A DNA stretch of 64,000 nt from Citrus sinensis. Taxonomy: Eukaryota; Streptophyta; Magnoliopsida; Sapindales; Rutaceae. The stretch covers positions 8,538,001 through 8,602,000 of the forward strand of contig NC_068562.1 of NCBI RefSeq assembly GCF_022201045.2, written 5' to 3'. The position numbers and the translations under genes are program-made. A model generated the notes under the pieces. That model ran no database searches and had not been told where the DNA came from. It was given only the letters and a program-made list of their open reading frames with translations. Below, in pieces: positions 1 through 10,210 of the stretch (position 1 is its first letter; each line of letters opens with the position of its first letter).

Positions 1-1140
1 AGTAAAAGATTACAAATTGTTTTGCCTCTCACAATATATATAAGATTACACAATGATGCTTAATATGTGAATAGATGAAGCAAGAATGTGTTCTAAGCTC
101 TATGAAGATTGTATTCTCGAATATTAGCTCAAAATGGTCGTGTTGTGATCAATCTTCTTTGAATTTGAATGAGCTTATTTATATCTGGAGCTGAAAATCT
201 AGCCGTTACAAACTGTTGAACAGAAAATGGTTCGCCGTTAACTATAAACGATTAACCGTTTCGGTTGGTCAAAGTTACCGTTGGGCCAGATTTCAAATAA
301 ACGGTTAGCCGTTTAGGATTGCCCTTTCGCCGTTAACTTCCAGAGACCTGCAAGATGAGCATTTGTTATCCGTTTACGCTAAACGGTTAAGGACTTGCAT
401 GAAGTAACGTTTCTGGATATTATCGGTTAACCATTTGCAATAAACGGTTACCCGTTTGTCTCCAGTAACCTGCAAAATGAACATCAGTTAATCCGTTTTC
501 ATTTAGCGGTTAAGGGATTGCATAAAGTGGCTTCTCTGGGTATTATCGGTTGACCGTTTAAAATAAACAGTTTGCCGTTTGGCTCCAGTAACCTGCACAA
601 TAATTTAGCCTTATCAGTTTTCGTTAATCAATGCTAGAGGAGGACAACCTTCAATTCTGGACGTTATCGGTTAACCGTTTAAAAGAAACGGTTTGCCGTT
701 AGGTTCCAGTAGCCTTCCCATCTTTGGTGTTTTCCGTTAAACATAAACGGCTAGAGCTTAGGCAATATGTTGCTCTCTGGTGCTAATCGGTTAACCGTTT
801 TAAAAGAAAAACGGTTTACCGTTAATTTCCAGTAACCTCCCCATCTTTTGTGTTTTCCGTTTTTCATAAACGGTTAGAGGTTTAGGAAATGTGTTGCTCT
901 CTGCCTTTAATTGGTTAACCGTTTTAAATAAACGGTTCACCGTTTATAACCATAATTGCAATTTTAAACGAGTTTTTGCAGAGAATCTCTTCCTAATTTG
1001 AAAATCCATCTTTTATGACGAAATAAGGCAATGATTAAAAGAGCTTTCGTTTATTAAGAAATAGCTCCAATATTTTTGTCAAAATACATTTAAAATTTGT
1101 TATCATCAAAATCAATATTATTAACATATTAATGTTAACA
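1..1140 (-). repeat. 3' LTR (partial) of the copia element
   Basis: Positions 1-1140 align without net gaps to 9071-10210. The outer 357 bp of this LTR, corresponding to 8714-9070, lie to the left of the window. The inner end reads TGTTAACA on the minus strand, directly after the polypurine tract. Like its partner it contains a dense set of AACGG palindromes between about 200 and 950 and a TATAAATA box on the minus strand at 176-183. Confidence 0.95.
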
Positions 1141-1141
1141 A

Positions 1142-1154
1142 TCTCCCCCTTTTT
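1142..1154 (-). other. Polypurine tract of the copia element
   Basis: The minus strand carries a 13-base all-purine run (five A, then GGGGGAGA) one base before the LTR start TGTTAACA. This is where plus-strand DNA synthesis is primed in LTR retrotransposons. Its position next to the inner LTR border fits exactly. From here to the ORF at 1659 there are about 500 bp of AT-rich non-coding element DNA in which I see nothing else. Confidence 0.85.
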
Positions 1155-1658
1155 GATGATGACAAATTTCATTCAATGTTAAGCTCCCTCTTAATATGTG
1201 CTCCCCCTACATGTATGGCCAAATTGAGAAATGTGAATAAAAGGATTTTTGCTTTAAATCTCCCCATTTAAAAAACCATCTTAAAAACCATAATATCCCC
1301 CTTCATCATAAAAAAGAAAAGAGGAAATAAGAAATACGCAAATCCATTAAAGAGGTTGCCCGGCTTGGGCGAGCGAAAATTTTGGCAGAGTTTCCCCTTA
1401 AAAATGAGCAAAACCACTTATACAAAATGAGATAGAACACTTCCAAAAATAGATTGACACCAACTTCTTCTTTCAACAAGCCAACAACTCCATGATCAAA
1501 ACATAATAACACTTCAATATCCAACAAGCAGTCAATCAGAAATCATCAATCATCTAATCATCAAGAACATCATACACATATGCATCAAAAACAAAAAAAA
1601 AATAAAAATGCTAGCAACCAAAATGTAAAAATGTACGTGCGAAAACAAAGCTCAGAAA

Positions 1659-3050
1659 CTATGGAGGTGGTGAAGATGTGCTCCCCAGATCATAGCCAAA
1701 ATAGCCGAGAATAGTGCGCTGTCCAGCGATAAGCTCAAGCTGCTGATCAAGGCTCTGCTGCTGGAAGATCTGAAAGTCAGAACGCAGCTGCTGGTGGTCA
1801 CGGGAAATAGTGTCCAACCGATCAAGAATCAGCTGCTGGCGCTTCGAAATCCGCTGAACATCAGTGATCAGCTGCTGCACTGCGTCTGAAGCAGGAGGCT
1901 GAACTGGAGCTGGAGGCGGCATAGAGGCAGATGGCTGCTCGGGAACAGCAGAAGGCTCAGGAGCAGAAGGCAGCTCGGAAGAGGAGGGGATGTCAGTGTC
2001 TATCGCATGCTCCTCAGGGTCTGAATCAGCAAGAGGCCGAGGTACAAAATGGCGACGCGGAGGATGAGGAAGAGCTCCTAATCTAAAATCAGGAAGCTGA
2101 TCGGGAGGATAGATATCATTGAGCATCTGATCGTCCTCTGCAGCAATCAAGGTATCCCGGTTTTTGGAGTTGTTGGTCTTTATCCACACTCCATTCTTCC
2201 TAGAGAATCCGATACTGGTCATGGCCTCGGGACCAATCCGTCGAGTCTCCATATGTCCAGTATCAAGAAGTGGCACCTCAAAGCGTCGCAGTATTTTAAT
2301 GATGATACTGCCATAAGGAAGCAAGCGGTGGTTGACCGCTGGAGTACTCAGCATATGTCGCACAATAATATACCCGAGGTTAATGGGACGGTCTGTAAGA
2401 AGGCTATCCAATAGGGCAACGTCCAGCCTCGTAACCTCATCCGAGTGACCCTTCCTAGGAGTCACTATGTGCTGTAAAATAGAGTGAAGAATACGGACTT
2501 GGAGAGGTAAAAGTTGAGACCGAAACGAAAGCATACAAATCTCATCCGATAAGTCTCTACGACGACATATATTACGGACGCCATGAATATGAGAAAAAGT
2601 ATCAAAGGAGAGGGCTTTCCTAGAGGTGTAAATGTCAAGCCCCTCACAAGAGATACCTAGAAAGTCAGCTAAGTCCGCATCATCAAATTCTATGGGTACA
2701 CGGCCGACTTGAGTGACTATCCTATTTGGGCGAGTATCGGAGATTTCCATATTAGAGTAAAAGACTTGCACTAAATTTGGATAGGCCCAGTCATCAAGGT
2801 CAATGGCAGCCTCCCAAGGCTGAAGCATATCCCTAATGCTTCTACCACATACAACTAAGTTGCGGAAATCATCAATATCAATAAAAAAAGGATCAAGTAC
2901 CTTTCGTCCATCAAAGCGATCTTCGAACCGCTTAGCCAAAGCAGGTGTGGGGAAGTGAATCCTTGAAAATTCAGAGACCTCTCGAGGTGGTATGGGATTC
3001 CTTGGAGGCACAGATTTACGCCTGGGATTTCTCCGAGAGGGTTCAGCCAT
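1659..3050 (-). CDS. Extra ORF between pol and 3' LTR (putative plant transposon protein domain)
   Basis: This is an uninterrupted 463-residue ORF in the same orientation as gag and pol, placed where SIRE elements carry an envelope-like or additional ORF. The N-terminus is basic (MAEPSRRNPRRK). The middle, about residues 90-270, has the pattern NLVQVFYSNM, then a short strand-rich segment, then DLADFLGI, and later PINLGYIIVRHM. This resembles the plant-restricted 'putative plant transposon protein' domain. The C-terminal third is rich in proline and serine, and ends in a glutamine-rich helical segment that could form a coiled coil. I see no signal peptide or membrane segment, so an envelope role is not supported. 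It is free of stops although gag is broken. Function unknown. Confidence 0.75.
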   Translation of the reverse strand: MAEPSRRNPRRKSVPPRNPIPPREVSEFSRIHFPTPALAKRFEDRFDGRKVLDPFFIDIDDFRNLVVCGRSIRDMLQPWEAAIDLDDWAYPNLVQVFYSNMEISDTRPNRIVTQVGRVPIEFDDADLADFLGISCEGLDIYTSRKALSFDTFSHIHGVRNICRRRDLSDEICMLSFRSQLLPLQVRILHSILQHIVTPRKGHSDEVTRLDVALLDSLLTDRPINLGYIIVRHMLSTPAVNHRLLPYGSIIIKILRRFEVPLLDTGHMETRRIGPEAMTSIGFSRKNGVWIKTNNSKNRDTLIAAEDDQMLNDIYPPDQLPDFRLGALPHPPRRHFVPRPLADSDPEEHAIDTDIPSSSELPSAPEPSAVPEQPSASMPPPAPVQPPASDAVQQLITDVQRISKRQQLILDRLDTISRDHQQLRSDFQIFQQQSLDQQLELIAGQRTILGYFGYDLGSTSSPPP

Positions 3051-3417
3051 GGAAACACGTAATGGGACGAAAGTAAATCGATAAAAGGTTTAAGAAAGAG
3101 TAGAGGATGTGAGTAGGATGTTTAATTTGGTTGAAGAAATGTGGAAATCGGATTAAGAACGAAGAAACCCGACCCGCGACAGTTAGGGTTTAGATTTGGG
3201 ATTTTTGAATTTTGGGCTCGATTTGAAGTTTTGAATCGGTAGAAATGTTCTAAAGGTGATAAGAAATGATTTTGAGGGTTTGATTTGGCACGAAAAGCAA
3301 GAAAAATGAGGATTTGAGGACTAAGAGACCTTCGGCTGCGCAACAATGGAGGAAACGGTGAGAGGGTAACTAGAGAAGGAGAAGAAAACCTTTGAACAGT
3401 TTTTATACTTTGCGAAA

Positions 3418-3640
3418 ACGGTTAACCGTTTATTGAAACGGTTAAAGGGTAACTTTCAGGGACTAAGAAAAAAGGTAACGATGAAGGCTTAAACACATAA
3501 CGGCTAGGGACTAACTGTTAGAGAACTCTCTGTTGAAAAACGGTTCACCGATTGTGGCAAACGGTGAAAGGGTAACTGGACAGACACATAATCTCGTTTC
3601 TGGAATTAAACGGTGATCCGTTTATAGGAAACGGCTAACC
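3418..3640 (-). promoter_or_regulatory. Internal cluster of AACGG (MYB/MSA-like) motifs upstream of the extra ORF
   Basis: About six copies of AACGGYYA on either strand lie here, several as head-to-head palindromes such as AACGGTTAACCGTT. The cluster lies 370-590 bp upstream of the start of the 463-residue ORF in the direction of transcription. The same motif style fills the LTR U3, so this may be a captured LTR piece or an internal promoter. The surrounding 3051-3891 has no other coding signal. Regulatory function is inferred. Confidence 0.45.
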
Positions 3641-3891
3641 GTTTATTTTATCTGTAATTTCGCACATTTGATTTAATTTTTGGCCAGCAAATAATATATT
3701 CCAAGATCATTTAATTGATCTGAAAATATTTTATGAGCCAATTTAATGCATGATTCATGGACATGTTTTCAACCAATCAATTCATATAATCAAGTGTTAT
3801 CAATGCAAATTCATCATTTGTCTACCAAGCTCAAGCATTTCATAAATAGTAATCAATCAATTCAGTACACTCAATAGCATGAGTAGAGATG

Positions 3892-6800
3892 TTAATGCAA
3901 AAATTTCATCATCCCAAGTTCATGCCGAATTTTTGAAAATTGTTCTTCGCAAAGCGGTTTTGTGAAAATATCGGCAAGTTGTTTTTCCGTAGAAATAAAC
4001 TCTAATGCAATATCTCCCTTTTGAACATGATCTCTCAAGAAATGATGTCTTATTTCTATATGCTTGGTTCGAGAATGTTGAATGGGATTCTTTGAAAGGT
4101 TTATAGCACTAGTATTATCACACTTAATAGGAATTTGTTCAAGATTAATGCCATAATCTCTAAGTGTTTGTTTCATCCAAAGTGCTTGTGCACAACAACT
4201 TCCGGCAGCTATATATTCAGCCTCGGTAGTTGAAAGTGCGACAGAATTTTGTTTCTTGCTAAACCATGAGACAAGAGAGTGTCCTAGAATATAGCAAGTT
4301 CCACTAGTGCTCTTCCTATCCACTTTATAACCAGCAAAATCCGCATCCAAAAAACATGTTAAATCTATATGAGTTCCCCTAGGACACCAAAGGCCAGTAT
4401 CTATGGTTCCACTCAAATAATGAAAAATTCTTTTAACAGCGAGCAAATGAGATTCCTTGGGACATGACTGAAATCTTGCACATAAACATACACTAAACAT
4501 GATATCGGGTCTACTTGCAGTCAAATAAAGTAGGGATCCGATCATACCTCGATACATTTTGATATCCACTTTTTTACCTTTTTCATCTTTGTCCAGCTTG
4601 GTTGTTGTGCTCATTGGTGTATTCTTGGTCTTTGAATCATCAATGCCGAATCGTTTGAGTAGATCCTTTACGTACTTGGCTTGATTTATGAAAATTCCTT
4701 CCTCATTTTGTTTGATTTGAAGTCCAAGGAAGTATTTCAACTCTCCCATCATACTCATCTCAAATTCTTTGCTCATACACGATGAAAATTCTTTACACAA
4801 CAACTCATTAGTAGAACCAAAAATAATATCATCAACATAAATTTGAACAATAAGTATGTCTTGGTTTTTATGCTTAACAAATAAAGTAGTATCCGCTTTA
4901 CCCATTGAAAAATCATTTTCCAACAGAAAATTCTTAAGTCTATCATACCATGCTCTAGGTGCTTGTTTTAAACCATACAAGGCTTTAAGCAACTTATAAA
5001 CGTGATTTGGAAATTTTTCATTTTCAAAACCAGGGGGTTGTTTTACATACACTTCTTCCATAATATACCCATTTAGGAAAGCACTTTTCACATCCATTTG
5101 AAATAAAATAAAATCTTTATGACATGCATATGCTAACAACATCCTAATGGATTCTAACCTTGTTACAGGAGCAAAGGTTTCATCAAAATCAATTCCTTCT
5201 TCTTGGTTGTAACCTTGAGCCACTAATCTAACTTTGTTTCTTACAATCACGCCGGATTCATCCATCTTATTTCTAAACACCCATTTAGTACCTATTACAG
5301 ATTGATGTTCAGGTTTAGGAACTAATTCCCACACATTGTTTCTTTCAAATTGATTTAACTCCTCTTGTATTGCCATAATCCAAGATTCATCATTTTCTGC
5401 ATCCTCAAAGGATTTTGGTTCAATTTGAGAGATGAATGCATTATGCTCACAAGTATTTCTAAGTGATGATCTAGTTGTAATACCTCGTGAGGGATCTCCT
5501 AAAATTACATCTTTAGGGTGAGAAGAGACATACCTCCACTCCTTGGGGAGTGTTTGAGAAGTACCTTCATTTTGCTCCACATTTGGTTCTTCATGATGTT
5601 CCTCTTGAATTCCATGTGGTGCATCCTCTTGATTGTCATTTGATGCTTCTTCTTCTTGTTCTTCTTCTCCTACATCATCATCAACAACGACTTTCTCCGT
5701 AGAGGAGGGGTTAGACTCATCAAACGTGACATGCATAGATTCCTCCACAACTAAAGTTCTTTTGTTATAGACTCTATAAGCTTTGCTGGAATTTGAATAA
5801 CCAAGAAAAATACCAACATCAGATTTTGGATCAAATTTACCAAGATTATCTTTTGTGTTCAAAACAAAACATTTGCATCCAAAAACTTTAAAATAGCCAA
5901 TGTTGGGTTTTCTATCTTTCCAAAGCTCATATGGAGTTTTATTAAGATTAGGTCTAATCAACACCCGATTTAAAACATAACAAGCGGTGTTGACGGCTTC
6001 AGCCCAAAAATATTTTGGTAATGCATTTTCATTTAACATGGTCTTAGCCATTTCTTGAATAGATCTATTTTTTCTCTCAACAACTCCATTTTGTTGTGGG
6101 GTTCTAGGTGATGAAAATTGATGCTCAATGCCTAGATTATTACAAAAACTCTCAAATGCATGATTTTCAAATTCTCCTCCATGATCACTCCTAATGCATA
6201 CAATACTATGCCCTTTTTCATTTTGTAATTTCTTACAAAGTACTTTAAAAGCATCAAGAGCATCGTCCTTATTGGCTAAGAATAATACCCATGTATATCT
6301 AGAGTAATCATCCACTATCACAAATGCATAATATTTGCCATTTAGACTTGCATATCTAGATGGCCCAAAAATATCTATGTGAAGAAGTTCAAGTGGTTTT
6401 GAAGTAGAAATATGGTTTTTATTCTTGAAAGAAATTTTAATTTGTTTTCCAAATTGACAAGCTTCACAAATCTTATCCTTTTGAAAACCAATTTTCGGAA
6501 GACCTTTAACTAAATCATCTTTCGAAATTTTTGAAATCAAATCCATACTTGCATGTCTTAACCTTCTATGCCATAACCAACAATCATCATGTAATGCCGA
6601 AAAACATTTATCAAGAGTAGATGCACATTCTATGTCAATGATATAAACATTACCACATCTATTTCCAACAAATAAGGTTTTGCCATCACATGAGTTCTCA
6701 ATAACACAACTAAGTTTATCAAAGATAACTTTATAACCTTTGTCACATAATTGACTAATGCTAATTAAGTTGTGTTTCAAGTTTTCAACCAAACATACAT

Positions 6801-6987
6801 TCTCAATTAGAGTTGAAGAGACTTTACCAACATTTCCAATTCCAAGAATTTTTCCTTTTGAGTTGTCTCTAAAAGATACGTCTCCACCATTTTCAATTTT
6901 GGTGAAGCTTGAGAACCATGCATAGTTTCCGGTCATGTGCCTTGAACAACCGCTGTCCAAGTACCATTTATTTTTCTTCTTCTTCAA
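3892..6987 (-). CDS. pol: Copia pol: protease, integrase, reverse transcriptase, RNase H
   Basis: 1031 open codons with all catalytic blocks visible. Protease: DSG at residue 11. Integrase zinc finger: H140, H145, C174, C177. Integrase core: D205, D268, E304. Reverse transcriptase: about 545-790, with catalytic D632 and YVDD at 717-720. RNase H: D881, E922, D957, then a conserved histidine-rich block near 975-985. An acidic linker at 435-475 separates integrase from reverse transcriptase. The listed start is simply where the open frame begins: a TAG lies just upstream at 6991-6993, and in copia elements pol is normally translated as part of a gag-pol polyprotein. The gag frame differs by one base, with a T9 run (minus strand) between the two, so an indel there or a frameshift event is needed to join them. 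Confidence 0.93.
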   Translation of the reverse strand: MKKKKNKWYLDSGCSRHMTGNYAWFSSFTKIENGGDVSFRDNSKGKILGIGNVGKVSSTLIENVCLVENLKHNLISISQLCDKGYKVIFDKLSCVIENSCDGKTLFVGNRCGNVYIIDIECASTLDKCFSALHDDCWLWHRRLRHASMDLISKISKDDLVKGLPKIGFQKDKICEACQFGKQIKISFKNKNHISTSKPLELLHIDIFGPSRYASLNGKYYAFVIVDDYSRYTWVLFLANKDDALDAFKVLCKKLQNEKGHSIVCIRSDHGGEFENHAFESFCNNLGIEHQFSSPRTPQQNGVVERKNRSIQEMAKTMLNENALPKYFWAEAVNTACYVLNRVLIRPNLNKTPYELWKDRKPNIGYFKVFGCKCFVLNTKDNLGKFDPKSDVGIFLGYSNSSKAYRVYNKRTLVVEESMHVTFDESNPSSTEKVVVDDDVGEEEQEEEASNDNQEDAPHGIQEEHHEEPNVEQNEGTSQTLPKEWRYVSSHPKDVILGDPSRGITTRSSLRNTCEHNAFISQIEPKSFEDAENDESWIMAIQEELNQFERNNVWELVPKPEHQSVIGTKWVFRNKMDESGVIVRNKVRLVAQGYNQEEGIDFDETFAPVTRLESIRMLLAYACHKDFILFQMDVKSAFLNGYIMEEVYVKQPPGFENEKFPNHVYKLLKALYGLKQAPRAWYDRLKNFLLENDFSMGKADTTLFVKHKNQDILIVQIYVDDIIFGSTNELLCKEFSSCMSKEFEMSMMGELKYFLGLQIKQNEEGIFINQAKYVKDLLKRFGIDDSKTKNTPMSTTTKLDKDEKGKKVDIKMYRGMIGSLLYLTASRPDIMFSVCLCARFQSCPKESHLLAVKRIFHYLSGTIDTGLWCPRGTHIDLTCFLDADFAGYKVDRKSTSGTCYILGHSLVSWFSKKQNSVALSTTEAEYIAAGSCCAQALWMKQTLRDYGINLEQIPIKCDNTSAINLSKNPIQHSRTKHIEIRHHFLRDHVQKGDIALEFISTEKQLADIFTKPLCEEQFSKIRHELGMMKFLH

Positions 6988-7009
6988 GCCCTACAAGAAA
7001 AAAAAAGTC

Positions 7010-8656
7010 TCAAGTTTTAGGTACCCAAAGCTTTTTGGGTCCTTGAGAGTTAGCAACGGTTCCTTTTGGAACCCAAATGCATTTGACACCATAATATGCA
7101 TTCCTTTTCACGGGACATTTAAATTTCATTTGACCATTTTGATTACAATAATGACATACAATCTTATGATCATTTGTGGAGGTAGCTTTGACAAAATAAT
7201 TCTTATAATACTTTTGCTTCAAGTTAGGCTTATATCCAAGTCCTCCTTTATCAAAAACACATTTTTGTGAGTTAAGCATATTATCCAACATCTTTTGCCC
7301 ATTTGTAAATTTCAAAACAATTTCATTCAATTCATTATTCTTTTTCTTGAGCAATTCGTTCTCATTTTTCAACTCATCTATGTGTGATTTCAAATGCTCA
7401 TGTAAGATGCTAGGTTTCTCATTTGATAATGCAATTTCATCATGCAATGTTTTGTTTCCTACTTCTAGGCATACAATTCTTGCATTTAGAGATTCATTTT
7501 TATTTTTAAGCTTTGCCATTTCCTTTTTAAGACATACATTCTTTTTACCAATTTTCATCAACTCATTATGCAAATCTTGAAAAGCATCATATAATTCATC
7601 ATAGGTAGGATCACTTACCTCATTGAGATCATCATCCCTTCCTATTGCCATGAGTGCTAGGTTTGATACTTCTTGCGATCCTTCTTCATCATTTGATTCT
7701 TCCTCACTATCATCCCAAGTTGCAACCATTGCTTTCTTCTTGAGTTTGTTGATAAGTGGGCACTCCGATCTTATATGTCCAGGCTTCTTGCATTCATAGC
7801 AAGTGATTGCCTCCTTCTTCTCCCTATAGTTCTTGAAGTTTCTGAAATTTCTTCGCTCTCCAGTTTTCTTAAAGAATTTTCTGAACCTCCTTGCTAGCAT
7901 GGCTAGCTCTTCATCATCCGGTTCACTCTTCCCATCACTCTCATATTTTGAAGCTTTGAGAGCAATGCTTTTCTTCTTCTCCTCATGTCCTTTTTCTGCA
8001 GCTAAATCCTCTTCATACGAAATAAGAGAACCAATTAAATCATCAAGAGGTAAAGTATTTAAATCTTTGGCCTCTTCAATGGCGGTTCTTTTAGGTCTCC
8101 ATTCTTTTGGAAGTGACCTAATGATTTTCTTAACTTTCTCACTATTTGAGAAGGTTTTCCCTAAGGCACCTAGGGTGTTCACTATGTCCGTGAATCTAGT
8201 GTACATATAATACACATTTTCATTTTGTTCCATTTGGAACAACTCATATTAACGAGTGTATCTACTGATTTTAGACTCTTTCACTTGATTTGTCCCTTCA
8301 TAGACAACTTCAAGTTTGTTCCATGTCTCTTGTGCACTTTCACAACTAGATACTCTATGGAATTCTTTCTTATCAATGGCACAAAACAAAGCATTCATAG
8401 CCTTAGAGTTTAGAGACATCTTTCTCTTTTCTAACTCACTCCATTGACTCGATGGTTTAGGAATATCATCTCCTACTTCATCTTTGAACGTAGGCATGAA
8501 TGGACCATCACAAACAACTTCTCAAATTTCATAATCTAAGGCTTGCAAATAGATTCTCATTCTAGTTTTCCAATAAGCATAGTCATTACCATCGAAAAAC
8601 GGTGGTCTAGTTGTGGATTGCCATTCTCTAAAGGTTGAGTCATTTAGGGTTGCCAT
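7010..8656 (-). pseudogene. gag: Copia gag, interrupted by two nonsense codons
   Basis: The frame starts at the ATG at 8654-8656, shortly after the primer binding site, and would give about 548 residues. It is broken by TGA at 8522-8524 (codon 45, where the family normally has tryptophan) and TAA at 8249-8251 (where glutamine is usual). Both fit C:G to T:A transitions. The N-terminal part is the usual copia gag (UBN2-like) region. A CCHC zinc knuckle (CYECKKPGHIRSEC) lies near residues 286-299, followed by an acidic segment and a long coiled coil. A second knuckle near the C-terminus (CHYCNQNGQMKFKC) has glutamine in place of the metal-binding histidine. The frame ends in TGA at 7010-7012. 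Confidence 0.9.
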
Positions 8657-8699
8657 AGATCTTTTACTTTAGACGATTAAGTCTTAACAAGAGAACGAG

Positions 8700-8711
8700 G
8701 CTCTGATACCA
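8700..8711 (-). other. Primer binding site (initiator tRNA-Met type)
   Basis: The minus strand reads TGGTATCAGAGC two bases after the end of the 5' LTR. This is the standard plant copia primer binding site, complementary to the 3' end of initiator methionine tRNA. Confidence 0.9.
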
Positions 8712-9245
8712 ATTGAAATACAAGTATGCAACCCAAGAGGGGGGGTGAATTGGAATTAAAAAAAATTATTTAATTTATTAATGAAAAACTTGATGCAATT
8801 ATAAATCAAATTCAAAGCAATAGCAATTAAGATGATCACAATATAAAAAGATAAGGGAATAGGGATTCAAACACCGAGATTTTTACGTGGTTCGGCCAAC
8901 CTCGCCTACGTCCACGCCTCCAAGCTTTCCAGGCTTGAGGATTCCACTAAGCAAGCCTCCAAGGCTTCAAATGCATACACTTGACTTCCAAGGTGTCAAT
9001 AGACCTTTACAACAAGAGATTATCCCCAATCTCTTAACCCAAGTGTATCTCAACACTTACAATCACTCAAAGTAAAAGATTACAAACTGTTTTGCCTCTC
9101 ACAATATATATAAGATTACACAATGATGCTTAATATGTGAATAGATGAAGCAAGAATGTGTTCTAAGCTCTATGAAGATTGTATTCTCGAATATTAGTTC
9201 AAAATGGTCGTGTTGTGATCAATCTTCTTTGAATTTGAATGAGCT

Positions 9246-9253
9246 TATTTATA
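9246..9253 (-). promoter_or_regulatory. LTR TATA box
   Basis: TATAAATA on the minus strand, about 20-770 bp downstream of the AACGG motif array and upstream of the R/U5 part of the LTR. The copy in the other LTR is at 176-183. It is the best TATA candidate for genomic RNA transcription. Confidence 0.6.
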
Positions 9254-9269
9254 TCTGGAGCTGAAAATC

Positions 9270-10020
9270 TAGCCGTTACAAACTGTTGAACAGAAAACGG
9301 TTCGCCGTTAACTATAAACGATTAACCGTTTCGGTTGGTCAAAGTTACCGTTGGGCCAGATTTCAAATAAACGGTTAGCCGTTTAGGATTGCCCTTTCGC
9401 CGTTAACTTCCAGAGACCTGCAAGATGAGCATTTGTTATCCGTTTACGCTAAACGGTTAAGGACTTGCATGAAGTAACGTTTCTGGATATTATCGGTTAA
9501 CCGTTTGCAATAAACGGTTACCCGTTTGTCTCCAGTAACCTGCAAAATGAACATCAGTTAATCTGTTTTCATTTAGCGGTTAAGGGATTGCATAAAGTGG
9601 CTTCTCTGGGTATTATCGGTTGACCGTTTAAAATAAACGGTTTGCCGTTTGGCTCCAGTAACCTGCACAACAATTTAGCCTTATCAGTTTTCGTTAATCA
9701 ATGTCAGAGGAGGACAACCTTCAATTCTGAACGTTATCGGTTAACCGTTTAAAATAAACGGTTCACCGTTAGGTTCCAGTAGCCTTCCCATCTTTGGTGT
9801 TTTCTGTTAAACATAAATGGCTAGAGCTTAGGCAATATGTTGCTCTCTGGTGCTAATCGGTTAACCGTTTTAAAAGAAAAACGGTTTACCGTTAATTTCC
9901 AGTAACCTCCCCATCTTTTGTGTTTTCCGTTTTTCATAAACGGTTAGAGGTTTAGGAAATGTGTTGCTCTCTGCCTTTAATCGGTTAACCGTTTTAAATA
10001 AACGGTTCACCGTTTATAAC
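9270..10020 (-). promoter_or_regulatory. U3 array of AACGGYYA palindromes (MYB3R/MSA-like)
   Basis: The U3 contains many repeated blocks of the form CGGTTAACCGTTT-A/T-rich-AAACGG. I count about eleven exact AACGGYYA matches (either strand) in the partner LTR, and nearly the same number here. AACGG is the core of the MSA element (YCYAACGGYYA), bound by three-repeat MYB proteins at G2/M. Point differences between the two LTRs change some sites, but most survive. Binding and cell-cycle control are inferred from the motif only. Confidence 0.5.
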
Positions 10021-10210
10021 CAGAATTGCAATTTTAAACGAGTTTTTGCAGAGAATCTCTTCCTAATTTGAAAATCCATCTTTTATGACGAAATAAGGCA
10101 ATGATTAAAAGGGCTTTCGTTTATTAAGAAATAGCTCCAATATTTTTGTCAAAATACATTTAAAATTTGTTATCATCAAAATCAATATTATTAACATATT
10201 AATGTTAACA

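Larger units (their letters stand above)
1..10210 (-). mobile_element. Ty1/copia LTR retrotransposon, SIRE-like, 3' LTR truncated by window edge
   Basis: The element reads on the minus strand: 5' LTR (8714-10210), primer binding site, gag, protease-integrase-RT-RNase H, an extra ORF, polypurine tract, then the 3' LTR (1-1140, cut by the window). The domain order with integrase before reverse transcriptase is that of Ty1/copia. The protease motif LDSGCSRHMTG, the long LTRs and the extra 3' ORF point to the SIRE/Maximus lineage. By eye the LTR copies differ at about 18 of 1140 aligned bases with no net indel, so the insertion is young. The full element would be about 10.6 kb. The bases after the outer LTR end are GAGAT, but the matching target duplication lies outside the window. 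Gag carries two nonsense codons, so this copy is probably not autonomous. Confidence 0.95.
8714..10210 (-). repeat. 5' LTR of the copia element (complete, 1497 bp)
   Basis: On the minus strand the LTR starts TGTTAACA at 10210 and ends TTTCA at 8714, giving the expected TG...CA termini. The minus-strand order is a motif-rich U3 (about 10020-9270), a TATA box (9253-9246) and then R/U5. The inner segment near 8880-8930 contains the TTTACGTGG / TACGTCCACG block common in this lineage. The pairing with 1-1140 fixes the outer border, and the primer binding site fixes the inner one. Confidence 0.95.

Noticed and set aside
1306-1527. 73-codon minus-strand frame near the 3' LTR
   Set aside because: Lies in element non-coding DNA, no conserved motif, position not expected for an element gene.
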